Source: an uncultured Pseudomonadota bacterium
GTDB taxonomy: Bacteria; Pseudomonadota; Gammaproteobacteria; Burkholderiales; Usitatibacteraceae
Direction: 5' to 3'
Assembly: GCA_937898635.1 (NCBI GenBank)
Contig: CALEJW010000129.1
Location: 1-18,990 of the forward strand
DNA length: 18,990 bases
Below are positions 1-6,467 of this stretch, in pieces; positions within the stretch are counted from its first letter, which is position 1, and the number at the start of each line of letters is the position of its first letter. A model generated the notes under the pieces. It saw only the letters and a list, made by a program, of their open reading frames with translations. It ran no database searches and was not told the DNA's origin. Position numbers and translations under genes: made by a program.

Positions 1-68
1 TTTCGAACCTGTCCCCTTTTCGAAGCCCCCGGGAATTGGGGACAGGTTCGAAAATGAACCTGACCCCA
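1..68. repeat. Inverted doublet of the 32-bp palindromic repeat (left copy truncated by window edge)
   Basis: A forward copy occupies 37-68: arm TGGGGACAGGTTC, short spacer, arm GAACCTGACCCCA. The arms pair except for one A:A mismatch, which gives the unit an orientation. Bases 1-17 hold the end of a copy in the opposite orientation (CGAACCTGTCCCC), about 20 bp away. The same tail-to-tail arrangement recurs at 5084-5163. The forward copy contains an AGG (44-46) seven bases before an ATG (54-56) that opens the next gene. The layout resembles REP/BIME elements mobilised by RAYT (Y1) transposases; no such transposase is in the window, so that link is inferred. Confidence 0.85.
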
Positions 69-554
69 ACCGTTCAGGTCGCCGTCGAGCCCGTGGACCA
101 CCCGGACGCGATTGCGCTCATCGGCGAGCTCGATGCGCACTTGATCCAGCTCTATCCGCCCGAGGCCCGGTTCGGTCTGGATGTCGCGGCCTTGCGCGCG
201 CCTCATATCCGCTTCGCGCTGGCCCGCGACCAGCATGGCCGCGCTCACGGCTGCGGGGGCGTCGCCTTCCTAGACGGCTACGCGGAACTCAAGCGCATGT
301 TCGTGCGCCCCGCATCGCGTGGCCGCGGAGTCGCCTCGGCGATCGTGCGTTTCCTCGAGGGCCTCGCGGCCGAGCGCGGCTACCCCGTCATGCGCCTGGA
401 GACGGGAACCCGGCAGCACGAGGCGCTCTCCCTGTATGCCCGGCTCGGCTACGCCCGGCGCGGCCCCTTCGGCGCCTATCCGCCCAACGACACGAGCCTC
501 TACATGGAACGGCAAATTGGGGACAGGTACGAAAATGAACCTGACCCCAATTAA
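54..554 (+). CDS. GNAT-family N-acetyltransferase
   Basis: A 166-residue protein of the GNAT fold, predicted to transfer an acetyl group from acetyl-CoA to an amine; the substrate is unknown. The acetyl-CoA pyrophosphate-binding motif is visible as SRGRGVA (residues 88-94), preceded by the beta strand AELKRMFVRP. The C-terminal ALSLYARLGYARRGPFG segment is also typical of the fold. I chose the ATG at 54, which has AGG seven bases upstream; a TTG at 36 in the same frame is possible. Both ends lie in copies of the 32-bp repeat: the start codon and MNLTP come from copy 37-68, and the last dozen residues (IGDRYENEPDPN) and the TAA come from copy 518-549. The conserved core ends near SLYMERQ, so the tail is probably repeat-derived. 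It overlaps the next gene by 20 bases. Confidence 0.85.
   Translation: MNLTPTVQVAVEPVDHPDAIALIGELDAHLIQLYPPEARFGLDVAALRAPHIRFALARDQHGRAHGCGGVAFLDGYAELKRMFVRPASRGRGVASAIVRFLEGLAAERGYPVMRLETGTRQHEALSLYARLGYARRGPFGAYPPNDTSLYMERQIGDRYENEPDPN
518..549 (+). repeat. 32-bp palindromic repeat, single forward copy
   Basis: Same unit as at 37-68, with a T-to-A change at 529 that adds one mismatch to the stem. It encodes the tail of the GNAT gene in one frame and the start codon plus MNLTP of the following lipoprotein gene in another. The flanks carry the AATT seen at other copies. Confidence 0.85.
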
Positions 555-1197
555 GCTCGTCTTTCTCCTCGCTGCCTGCGCGCCGATCGCCGAGCGCGCC
601 GACCCCGCCTCCGACGCCCCCGAGTCGCCGCCCGCGGTCTCCGCGCACTATCCGGCGGCCGCGACGTACGAAGAGGCGCTGAAGAACTGGCGAAGTGCCG
701 AGGACGCGAACGCCTGGATCGGCTCGCGCTTCCGCTACGACATGCCGCGCGCGATGGCGCTCTCCGAGACGCAGCGCCGGCAGAAGCGCATGCCCATCCA
801 CGCGCCGGCGGACTTCTACTCGTCACCCAGCGGCGTCTGCGTGGATCTCGCGCGCTTCGGCGTGGAGACGCTCCGCGCGATCGAGCCCGCCTCCCGGCCG
901 CGCTACCTGATGATCGAGTTCGATCCGGCCACGATCGCGGGCAACACGCTGCGCCGCCACTGGGTCGCGGTTTTCGAGCGCGGCGGCCGGATCTTCGTCT
1001 TCGCCGACTCCAAGCGCCCCGGGCACCTGTCCGGCCCCTGGGCGGGCGTGGCAGAATTCGTCGCCGATTACGCGCGCTACCGCGGGCGGCGGGTGGTGGC
1101 CTTCCGCGAGCTCGACACCTTCGAGCGCCGGATGCGCACCCTCGCGCCCGGCAGGCCCCGCGACGCGACCCCCGACCGACCCGACACGACACCATGA
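535..1197 (+). CDS. Putative lipoprotein with transglutaminase-like cysteine-peptidase domain
   Basis: 220 residues from the ATG at 535. The N-terminus is a short hydrophobic segment ending in a lipobox-like LAAC (Cys15), suggesting lipidation and envelope anchoring; at 15 residues the signal peptide is unusually short. The mature part contains a candidate Cys-His-Asp triad in the order of the transglutaminase/protease superfamily: Cys102 in SGVCVDLARF, His142 in RRHWVAVFE and Asp158 in FADSKRPG. This suggests hydrolysis or transfer on peptide bonds or glutamine side chains; the substrate is unknown. The reading frame stays open upstream to 319, inside the GNAT gene, but the ATG at 535 gives the lipobox. 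The start codon, the AGG before it and the first five residues come from the 32-bp repeat. The stop overlaps the cupin start (ATGA), so the two genes are translationally coupled. Confidence 0.7.
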   Translation: MNLTPIKLVFLLAACAPIAERADPASDAPESPPAVSAHYPAAATYEEALKNWRSAEDANAWIGSRFRYDMPRAMALSETQRRQKRMPIHAPADFYSSPSGVCVDLARFGVETLRAIEPASRPRYLMIEFDPATIAGNTLRRHWVAVFERGGRIFVFADSKRPGHLSGPWAGVAEFVADYARYRGRRVVAFRELDTFERRMRTLAPGRPRDATPDRPDTTP

Positions 1198-1505
1198 AGA
1201 TCATCCGCGGCAAGGCATTCACGGCGGAGCGCCCCTGGGGCGCGCTGGACATCGCCACGATGAACGGCATCACCACGCGCCTTCACTGGACCGACGAGCC
1301 CTACCGCTGGCACGTGAACGACGGCGAGGAGGTCTTCGCGGTCCTCGACGGGCGCGTGGAGATGCGCTGGCGGGAGGATGGCGAGGAACGCTCCCAGGTT
1401 CTCGAGCCCGGCGACATCTTCCACGCCACCGCGGGCACGGAGCACGTCGCGCACCCGATCGGCGAGGCGCGCATCCTCGTGGTCGAATCCGAAGGCAGCG
1501 TCTAG
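1194..1505 (+). CDS. Small cupin-domain protein
   Basis: 103 residues forming a single cupin barrel. Cupin motif 1 is partly kept around WHVNDGEEVFAVLDG (His40, Glu46), with Asn42 where many metal cupins have a second His. Motif 2 is seen in PGDIFHATAGTEH (His84). A bound metal is plausible but the histidine set is incomplete, so enzymatic or ligand-binding function cannot be assigned. The ATG overlaps the stop of the lipoprotein gene by four bases, and tag begins two bases after its stop, so lipoprotein, cupin and tag read as one transcription unit. Confidence 0.85.
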   Translation: MKIIRGKAFTAERPWGALDIATMNGITTRLHWTDEPYRWHVNDGEEVFAVLDGRVEMRWREDGEERSQVLEPGDIFHATAGTEHVAHPIGEARILVVESEGSV

Positions 1506-1507
1506 CC

Positions 1508-2083
1508 GTGGCCCGCGAGAAACGCTGCCCCTGGTGCCTCGGCTCGCCGGCGTACGTCGCCTACCACGACCGCGAATGGGGCCGGCCCGTGCACGACGAC
1601 CGCGTGCTCTTCGAGTTCCTGGTGCTGGAGGGCGCGCAGGCCGGGCTCTCGTGGTCCACGATCCTCGCCAAGCGCGAGAACTACCGGCGGCTCTTCGCGG
1701 GCTTCGACCCGGCGAAGGTCGCGCGCTTCACGCCGGCGAAAGTGGAGAAGCTCCTCCTCGACCCCGGCATCGTCCGCAACCGCCTCAAGGTCGAGGGGAC
1801 GGTGAAGAACGCGAAGGCCTTCCTCGCGGTGCAGAAGGCGTTCGGAAGCTTCGACGCCTACGCCTGGCAGTTCGTCGGCGGCAAGCCCCTCGTGAACCGC
1901 CGCCGCTCGATGAAGGAAGTCCCCGCGAGCACGCCGCAGTCGGACGCCTTCTCGAAGGACCTGAAGAAGCGCGGCTTCACCTTCGTGGGTTCCACCATCC
2001 TGTATGCCTTCATGCAGGCCGTGGGCATGGTGGACGACCACCTCGTGGACTGCCCGTTCCACACGCACCGGGTTGAAGGGTAG
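1508..2083 (+). CDS. tag: DNA-3-methyladenine glycosylase I (Tag)
   Basis: 191 residues, the usual length for Tag, which excises N3-methyladenine from alkylated DNA by cleaving the glycosidic bond. Family hallmarks are clear: RCPWC with Cys7, YHDREWG with His20, the LEGAQAGLSW segment carrying the catalytic Glu41, and C-terminal DHLVDC with His178 and Cys182. These supply the structural zinc ligands in the same spacing as E. coli Tag. KKRGFTFVGSTILYAFMQAVGMVDDH matches the conserved C-terminal region. The start is GTG at 1508, two bases after the cupin stop; no in-frame ATG precedes the conserved N-terminus. The stop codon is inside a perfect hairpin shared with the convergent phosphatase gene. 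Confidence 0.97.
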   Translation: MAREKRCPWCLGSPAYVAYHDREWGRPVHDDRVLFEFLVLEGAQAGLSWSTILAKRENYRRLFAGFDPAKVARFTPAKVEKLLLDPGIVRNRLKVEGTVKNAKAFLAVQKAFGSFDAYAWQFVGGKPLVNRRRSMKEVPASTPQSDAFSKDLKKRGFTFVGSTILYAFMQAVGMVDDHLVDCPFHTHRVEG

Positions 2084-2097
2084 CGTCCCCTTCAACT
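2071..2097. terminator. Hairpin over two convergent stop codons; second repeat family; possible bidirectional terminator
   Basis: GTTGAAGGG (2072-2080) pairs perfectly with CCCTTCAAC (2088-2096) across a 7-base loop. The loop begins with the tag TAG stop, and the phosphatase stop (TGA on the - strand, 2092-2094) lies in the right arm. No T run follows, so Rho-independent termination is uncertain. The 18-mer starting GAAGGG at 2075 recurs with one change at 18888-18905 inside hoxX. Confidence 0.6.
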
Positions 2098-2664
2098 CAG
2101 CTCGAGGGGAAGCTGCTTGCCCCGCTCGAGGAGCGACTGGCGCAGGAACTTCGCCCACACGGGCGCGGGCGACCAGATCCGCGTGACGTCCGCGTAGGCC
2201 CGGTCCGGGTCCTCGCCGAGCTCGATCACCCGGTACAGGAACACGAACGACGAGGCGCGCAGGTTCACCTGGCAGTGCACGAGCACGCGCTGCTTCCCCG
2301 CGTCGCGCAGGATCGCCGCGAAGCGATCGTAGTCGGCCAACCGGGGCGCCTCGAAGTCCACCGGCACGTGGAAGTAGCGCAGGCCCGCGTCCTCGGCCAG
2401 CGCGCGCTCGTCGTCGTGGGAGCCCAGGACGCCGGCCGGGGCGAGGTTCACCACGATGCCGAAGCCTTCCTTCGCGATGCCCGCGAACTGCTTGCGGCTC
2501 GGCATGCCGGCGGAGGAAAGGACGGGTGAATTTTCGACGTAGTTGAGCGCGATCGGCCCCGGGGAGACGGAGAACGGCATGGCGAGCCACTCGTACACGA
2601 CGAACGCCGCGACGGCGGCCAGCGCGAGGAGCACGGCGCCGATGAGGCGCGAGCGAAGCGTCAT
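2092..2664 (-). CDS. Membrane-anchored tyrosine-phosphatase-like protein
   Basis: 190 residues from the ATG at 2664, which has GGGAG nine bases upstream; an in-frame ATG at 2703 lacks this. Residues 8-30 form one membrane helix, followed by a soluble domain with VHCQVNLRAS, a CX4R loop in which Cys131 would be the nucleophile and Arg136 the phosphate-binding residue. This is close to, but one residue shorter than, the CX5R of classical tyrosine and dual-specificity phosphatases as I count it (C-QVNL-R), so activity is uncertain. An upstream PVDFEAP could supply an acidic residue. It resembles the DUF442/DSP-like proteins widespread in proteobacteria. Its substrate could be a phosphoprotein or another phosphoester. 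The stop lies in the hairpin shared with tag. Confidence 0.7.
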   Translation of the reverse strand: MTLRSRLIGAVLLALAAVAAFVVYEWLAMPFSVSPGPIALNYVENSPVLSSAGMPSRKQFAGIAKEGFGIVVNLAPAGVLGSHDDERALAEDAGLRYFHVPVDFEAPRLADYDRFAAILRDAGKQRVLVHCQVNLRASSFVFLYRVIELGEDPDRAYADVTRIWSPAPVWAKFLRQSLLERGKQLPLELS

Positions 2665-2726
2665 GGTCGTTCTCCCTTCCCGCGGCCTAGGGGTGGTTTC
2701 CACGACCGTTGATCACGAGCTGGCGG

Positions 2727-2810
2727 CCGTCGGTTGATGGGTGGCAGGTAGTCGAGGCTAGCATGGGGCCTCTCGCGATTGTGGAAGTCCAGCCATTTTG
2801 CGAGGTGTCG
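2727..2810 (-). pseudogene. Remnant of an IS481/IS3-type transposase C-terminus
   Basis: On the - strand this stretch encodes LAKWLDFHNRERPHASL followed by DYLPPINRR. The N-x-x-RPH-x-x-L pattern followed by PP(I) is the signature of the extreme C-terminus of rve-type (IS481 or IS3) transposases. Nothing recognisable as the catalytic DDE core or the element ends lies nearby; both flanks are short and run into the phosphatase and glutathione S-transferase genes. It is a fossil of about 28 codons that occupies most of the largest intergenic gap in the window (2665-2872). Confidence 0.7.
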
Positions 2811-2828
2811 CGCGCGCTTCCCCGAACG

Positions 2829-2834
2829 TAGAAT
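2829..2834 (+). promoter_or_regulatory. Candidate -10 element for the GST/methyltransferase pair
   Basis: TAGAAT matches TATAAT at five of six positions. It would place the transcript start near 2841, which is the A of an ATG opening an 11-codon frame (MNRAHLRPFPG). The stop of that frame overlaps the GST start as ATGA. No convincing -35 is seen at 16-18 bases upstream. Confidence 0.4.
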
Positions 2835-2872
2835 GCGGGCATGAATCGCGCGCACCTGCGACCTTTCCCCGG

Positions 2873-3667
2873 ATGAACCGCCTCACCCTCTTCGACAACG
2901 CCTTCAGCCCCTTCGCCCGCAAGGTTCGCATGGTGCTGGAGTTCAAGGGCCTCGCCTTCGACACGGTGGACGGGCTGCACCGCAGCGGGCACGAGGCGCT
3001 CGCGAAGGTGAACCCGCGGCGCGAGGTGCCGGTGCTCGTGGACGGCGCGACGGTGGTCGCCAACTCCTCGCACATCGTGGCCTACCTCGAGGACGCGTAC
3101 CCGCAGCCCCCGGTGCTTCCCGGGGACGCCGCCGCGCGGGCCCGGATCCGCGACTGGGAAAGGATCGCCGACACCGTGCTCGACCCGGTCGTGGTGGACG
3201 TCTCGCTGTGGAGCTGGGCCAACCGCCACGACCAGCCGCCGGCGGGCCTGCGCGAGGCCGCCGCGCGCGACATGGACGCCATCTACGCGCGGATCGAGGA
3301 CGCGCTCGCGGCAGGGGGCGAATACCTCTGCGGGGCGTTTTCGCTCGCCGACATCGCCCTCGTGCCCAACCTCACCGGCGCGCGCGCGCTCAAGCTCGGC
3401 GCGGACCCGGCGCGCTTCCCGCGCACGGTCGCGTGGATCAAGCGTCTCGCCGGCCTTCCCGTCGTCGCCGCGGACCTCGAGCGGGTGCGGGCGTGGATGA
3501 AGGCGTCGGCGCACGACCAGGGCCTCGAGCGCGACCGCATCTTCTGGCGCGGCGACCGCATCGAGTGGCTGATGGCCAACGGCTTCCACCGCTGGTTCCT
3601 CGAGGAGATCGAGCAGGGCCGCGTGCTCTGGCCCGGGACCACGGTCGGCCGGATCGCCCGCCCTTGA
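2873..3667 (+). CDS. Glutathione S-transferase family protein
   Basis: 264 residues. The N-terminal thioredoxin-like domain is recognisable from RLTLFDNAFSPFARKVRMVL, where the SPFARK segment sits at the glutathione-activating position, from the cis-proline EVPVLVDG, and from the NSSHIVAYLEDAYP helix that binds the gamma-glutamyl moiety. A helical C-terminal domain follows (FSLADIALVPNL is the usual N-capping and hydrophobic-staple region). The protein carries about 50 residues beyond the typical end, RIFWRGDRIEWLMANGFHRW onward, of unknown role. The ATG at 2873 was chosen because the conserved fold starts at once; a longer frame to 2798 would run into the transposase remnant. It overlaps the methyltransferase by four bases (TTGA), so the pair is coupled. 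The substrate is unknown. Confidence 0.88.
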   Translation: MNRLTLFDNAFSPFARKVRMVLEFKGLAFDTVDGLHRSGHEALAKVNPRREVPVLVDGATVVANSSHIVAYLEDAYPQPPVLPGDAAARARIRDWERIADTVLDPVVVDVSLWSWANRHDQPPAGLREAAARDMDAIYARIEDALAAGGEYLCGAFSLADIALVPNLTGARALKLGADPARFPRTVAWIKRLAGLPVVAADLERVRAWMKASAHDQGLERDRIFWRGDRIEWLMANGFHRWFLEEIEQGRVLWPGTTVGRIARP

Positions 3668-4281
3668 AGGACGACCTGAAGGCCATCTCGGCGCGCACCC
3701 TCGCCCACTACGACGGCAGCGCGGAGGATTTCCGCGAGGGCACGCGCGACCACGACGTCACCCAGAACATCGAGGCCCTCCTTCGCCACCTGAAGGGGAC
3801 GCCACCCTTCACGATCCTCGATTTCGGTTGCGGGCCCGGGCGCGACCTCGCGGCCTTCACCGCGCTGGGCCACGTCGCCGTCGGGCTCGATGGCGCGAAG
3901 CGTTTCGTGGAGATGGCGCGCGCGGCCACGGGATGCGAGGTGCTGCACCAGGACTTCCTCGCGCTGGATCTCCCGGCGGCGCGCTTCGACGGCATCTTCG
4001 CCAACGCCTCGCTCTTCCACGTGCCGCGCGCGGAAGCGCCGCGCGTGCTGGGTGAACTGCGCGAGGCGCTCAAGCCCGGCGGTGTCCTCTTCTGCTCCAA
4101 CCCGCGCGGGGCCAACGAGGAAGGCTGGAACCGCGGCCGCTACGGCGCCTACCACGACCTCGACACCTGGCGCGAGCTGGTGACCGCCGCGGGCTTCGCC
4201 GAGCTGGAGCATTTCTACCGCCCGCCCGGCCGCCCGCGCGACGAGCAGCCCTGGCTCGCCACCGTCTGGCGCCGCATTTAA
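3664..4281 (+). CDS. Class I SAM-dependent methyltransferase
   Basis: 205 residues. The SAM-binding Rossmann motif I is ILDFGCGPGRDL (residues 51-62). An acidic motif after the second strand (VAVGLDGAKRFVEMAR), the post-I strand with VLHQDFLALDL, and LKPGGVLFCSNPRG (motif III region) follow. The start is TTG at 3664, overlapping the stop of the GST gene; it opens on LKDDLKAISARTLAHYDG, which reads as a conserved family N-terminus. The acceptor is unknown; the closest general fold is that of ubiquinone/menaquinone or small-molecule methyltransferases. The TAA stop directly abuts a copy of the 32-bp repeat. Confidence 0.88.
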   Translation: MKDDLKAISARTLAHYDGSAEDFREGTRDHDVTQNIEALLRHLKGTPPFTILDFGCGPGRDLAAFTALGHVAVGLDGAKRFVEMARAATGCEVLHQDFLALDLPAARFDGIFANASLFHVPRAEAPRVLGELREALKPGGVLFCSNPRGANEEGWNRGRYGAYHDLDTWRELVTAAGFAELEHFYRPPGRPRDEQPWLATVWRRI

Positions 4282-4313
4282 TGGGGTCAGGTTCATTTTT
4301 CGATCTGTCCCCA
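4282..4313 (-). repeat. 32-bp palindromic repeat, single reverse copy
   Basis: TGGGGTCAGGTTC opens the unit and CTGTCCCCA closes it, starting one base after the methyltransferase stop. The right arm has diverged (CGATCTG for CGAACCTG), so the hairpin is weaker than in other copies. It may act as a terminator-like or spacer structure before the next gene. Confidence 0.8.
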
Positions 4314-4372
4314 TTTGCTTCGGGCAAACGGCGTATGCTCCGCCCACTTCAACCTGCCCCGGGGAGCAGCCC

Positions 4373-5083
4373 TTGAGCCACGCCACCGGTACCGTGCGCC
4401 TCACTGCAGAAAGGCGCTTCTTCGCCACCGCCGCCGCCGTCGCCGCGGCCCTGGCCTTCGCCGGATTCGCTCCGACCTACTACCTCAAGGGCTTCTTCGG
4501 CACGCCGGCGCTGCCGGGACTCGTGCACGTGCACGGTCTCGTGATGACGCTCTGGATCGTGCTCTTCGCCACCCAGGTGGGCCTCGTCGCGGCCCGCCGC
4601 ACGGACCTGCACCGCAAGCTGGGTGTCGCGGGCGTGGTGCTCGCGGCCGCGGTGGTCGTGGTGGGCGTCGTCACGGCGATCGAAGGGGCGAAGCGCGGCG
4701 TCTCGCCGGGCCCGCCGCCGCTCGTCTTCATGGCGATCCCGATCGGCGTGGTACTGGTCTTCGGCGTGCTGGTGGGCGCGGCCATCGCGCTTCGCCGGCG
4801 AAGCGACTGGCACAAGCGCCTGATGCTCCTCGGGAGCATCGCCGTCCTCACGCCCGCCATCGCGCGCCTGCCCATCGACGCCCTGCACGCGGGCGGCATC
4901 GTCGCCTTCATGGGACTCACGGACCTCTTCGCGATCGCCTGCGTGGCGGTGGACACCCTGCGCAACCGGCGATTGCACCCGGCGTTCGGCTGGGGCGCGC
5001 TCTTCCTCCTGCTCTCGCACCCGGTGATGCTCGCCATCGCGGGGTCCGCGTGGTGGAAGTCGGTCGCGACGCGCCTGGTTTGA
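4373..5083 (+). CDS. Multi-pass membrane protein of unknown function
   Basis: 236 residues with about seven hydrophobic segments by eye. After a short polar N-terminus, the first helix covers roughly residues 15-35. A conserved-looking LVHVHGLVMTLWIVLF helix follows, then VAARRTDLHRKLG, VVLAAAVVVVGVVTAIEG, a FMAIPIGVVLVFGVLVGAAIAL helix, a loop with DWHKRLMLLGS, and two or three further helices. The repeated H/R-rich loop pattern (DLHRKLG, DWHKRLM) resembles DUF2306-like or cytochrome-oxidase-like membrane proteins, and the histidines could hold a cofactor, but I cannot assign a function. The start is TTG at 4373, with GGGGAG at 4361-4366 as a good ribosome binding site. The TGA stop is followed immediately by a repeat doublet. 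Confidence 0.8.
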   Translation: MSHATGTVRLTAERRFFATAAAVAAALAFAGFAPTYYLKGFFGTPALPGLVHVHGLVMTLWIVLFATQVGLVAARRTDLHRKLGVAGVVLAAAVVVVGVVTAIEGAKRGVSPGPPPLVFMAIPIGVVLVFGVLVGAAIALRRRSDWHKRLMLLGSIAVLTPAIARLPIDALHAGGIVAFMGLTDLFAIACVAVDTLRNRRLHPAFGWGALFLLLSHPVMLAIAGSAWWKSVATRLV

Positions 5084-5163
5084 TGGGGTCAGGTTCAATT
5101 TCGAACCTGTCCCCATTTGCATCCCCCAAAAAGGGGACAGATTCAAAAATTAACCTGACCCCA
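5084..5163. repeat. Tail-to-tail doublet of the 32-bp palindromic repeat
   Basis: A reverse copy (5084-5115) and a forward copy (5132-5163) are separated by 16 bp, the same geometry as the doublet at the left window edge. The reverse copy starts one base after the stop of the membrane-protein gene. The forward copy contains the stop codon of the convergent MFS gene, so the doublet occupies the whole convergent junction. Each unit can form a hairpin and the two can pair with each other; a role as a bidirectional terminator is plausible but unproven. Confidence 0.9.
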
Positions 5164-6385
5164 ATTTACGGGAGCGGTGGCCGACGGTGAGCGCGGTGCC
5201 GATGGCGAGCGTCTGCAGCACCGCCACGCCCCAGAGCACCTGGGTGAAGCGGCCGGCGTCCATGAGCGGGCCGAAGACGAGCGGCGCGCCGGCGAGGCCC
5301 AGGTCGATGCCGGAGTAGACGAAGCCGGCGATGCGCCCGTAGGCCGCGTCGCCGAAGGTGCCCATGGCCGCGCGGCGCACGAGCATGTCGCGCGAGGGGC
5401 CGGAGAATCCCGCGCCGAAGCCCATCAGCGCCATGAGCACCAGGATGCCCCACGCGGGCGCCTTGCCCGTCGCGAGGAGCACCGCGCACAGCGCCGCGAG
5501 CGCGAGCGCCGCGGCCACCTTGCGCTCCTGGCGGTCGCCCTGCGTGGCGAAGAAGCCGCCGGTGCCGGTGCCCACGGCGGAGCCCAGCAGGTAGGCGGTG
5601 AGGCCCGAGGCCGCGAAGGCGAGCGACACGCCGTAGTTGCGCTCGAAGACGGGGACGGCGAAATTCTGCAGCACGCCGAAGGCCATCACCGTGAAGAAGA
5701 AGAACACGAAGCACATCCACACCACGGGCGCGCCGAGGAAGGCGAAGGTGCCGCCCTTGCCGTGCTTCGGCCCGGCCACCGCCAGCGGCGCGTCGTGCAG
5801 CAGCCCGCGGTTGGCCAGCAGGAAGGCGAGCGCCGCCACGCCGACGAGCGAGGCGGCGATGCCGGAGGCCCGCCAGCCCCACGCGCCCGCCACGGCGATC
5901 ATGAGCACGGGCGCGGCGGCCCAGCCGAGGTTCCCCGACAGCCCGTGCACGGAGAAGGCGTGCCCCAGGCGCGGCACCGACACGCGCCGGTTGAGGAGCG
6001 TGAAGTCCGCGGGGTGGAAGACGCTGTTGCCGAGCCCCGCCACCACCGCCGCGGCGAGCAGCATCGGGAAGTTCTGCGCGCCGGCGAGCACGAGCCCGGA
6101 AAGCGCGAGGAGCGAGATCCCGCCCACCAGCACGCGCAGCGCCCCGAAGCGGTCCACCACGAAGCCCGCGAGCGCCTGGCCGATGCTGGAAACGAGGAAG
6201 AACGCCGTCATCGTGAGGCCCACCTGCGTGAAGGAGAGCCCGAAATCCGCCATGAGCCACGGAAAGAGCGGCGGGATCATGAAGTGGAAGAAGTGCGAGG
6301 TGGCGTGCGCGAACCCCACCAGCGAGATGACGGTCGCGTCGCTGCGGAAGCTGGCGGCGGGGCTGGCGGGGGTGGCGACGGACAT
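5150..6385 (-). CDS. MFS transporter
   Basis: 411 residues with about twelve membrane helices, the normal size for the major facilitator superfamily. The loop after helix 2 carries GFVVDRFGALRVLVGG, a variant of the MFS GxxxDRxGRR signature. The N-terminal HFFHFMIPPLFPWLMADFGLSFTQVGL is reminiscent of the fosmidomycin-resistance (Fsr)-like branch, so export of a small molecule is the best guess. The central loop is HDAPLAVAGPKHGKGG. The ATG at 6385 has only a weak ribosome binding site. The last residues (KLGSG) and the TAA are encoded by the 32-bp repeat at 5132-5163, so the original C-terminus was probably altered by repeat insertion. It is transcribed divergently from the ATPase operon. 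Confidence 0.92.
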   Translation of the reverse strand: MSVATPASPAASFRSDATVISLVGFAHATSHFFHFMIPPLFPWLMADFGLSFTQVGLTMTAFFLVSSIGQALAGFVVDRFGALRVLVGGISLLALSGLVLAGAQNFPMLLAAAVVAGLGNSVFHPADFTLLNRRVSVPRLGHAFSVHGLSGNLGWAAAPVLMIAVAGAWGWRASGIAASLVGVAALAFLLANRGLLHDAPLAVAGPKHGKGGTFAFLGAPVVWMCFVFFFFTVMAFGVLQNFAVPVFERNYGVSLAFAASGLTAYLLGSAVGTGTGGFFATQGDRQERKVAAALALAALCAVLLATGKAPAWGILVLMALMGFGAGFSGPSRDMLVRRAAMGTFGDAAYGRIAGFVYSGIDLGLAGAPLVFGPLMDAGRFTQVLWGVAVLQTLAIGTALTVGHRSRKLGSG

Positions 6386-6427
6386 GGTCTGCGGGGCGGG
6401 CGCCTCACGGGGAGGCCGGAGCCCCGG

Positions 6428-6433
6428 ATTCTA
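6428..6433 (-). promoter_or_regulatory. Candidate -10 element of the MFS gene
   Basis: On the - strand this reads TAGAAT, five of six matches to TATAAT, about 42 bases before the ATG. No good -35 lies 17 bases upstream. The FNR-type palindrome at 6468-6481 would be centred about 53 bases upstream of the implied start, not a standard activating position for this direction. Confidence 0.35.
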
Positions 6434-6467
6434 GCCTTTCCGGGGGGGCCGCCCGCCGCCCCTTCCG

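Noticed and set aside
36..53. TTG at 36 as the start of the GNAT gene
   Set aside because: It has no ribosome binding site inside the repeat arm, whereas ATG 54 has AGG at seven bases; the conserved fold starts after both.
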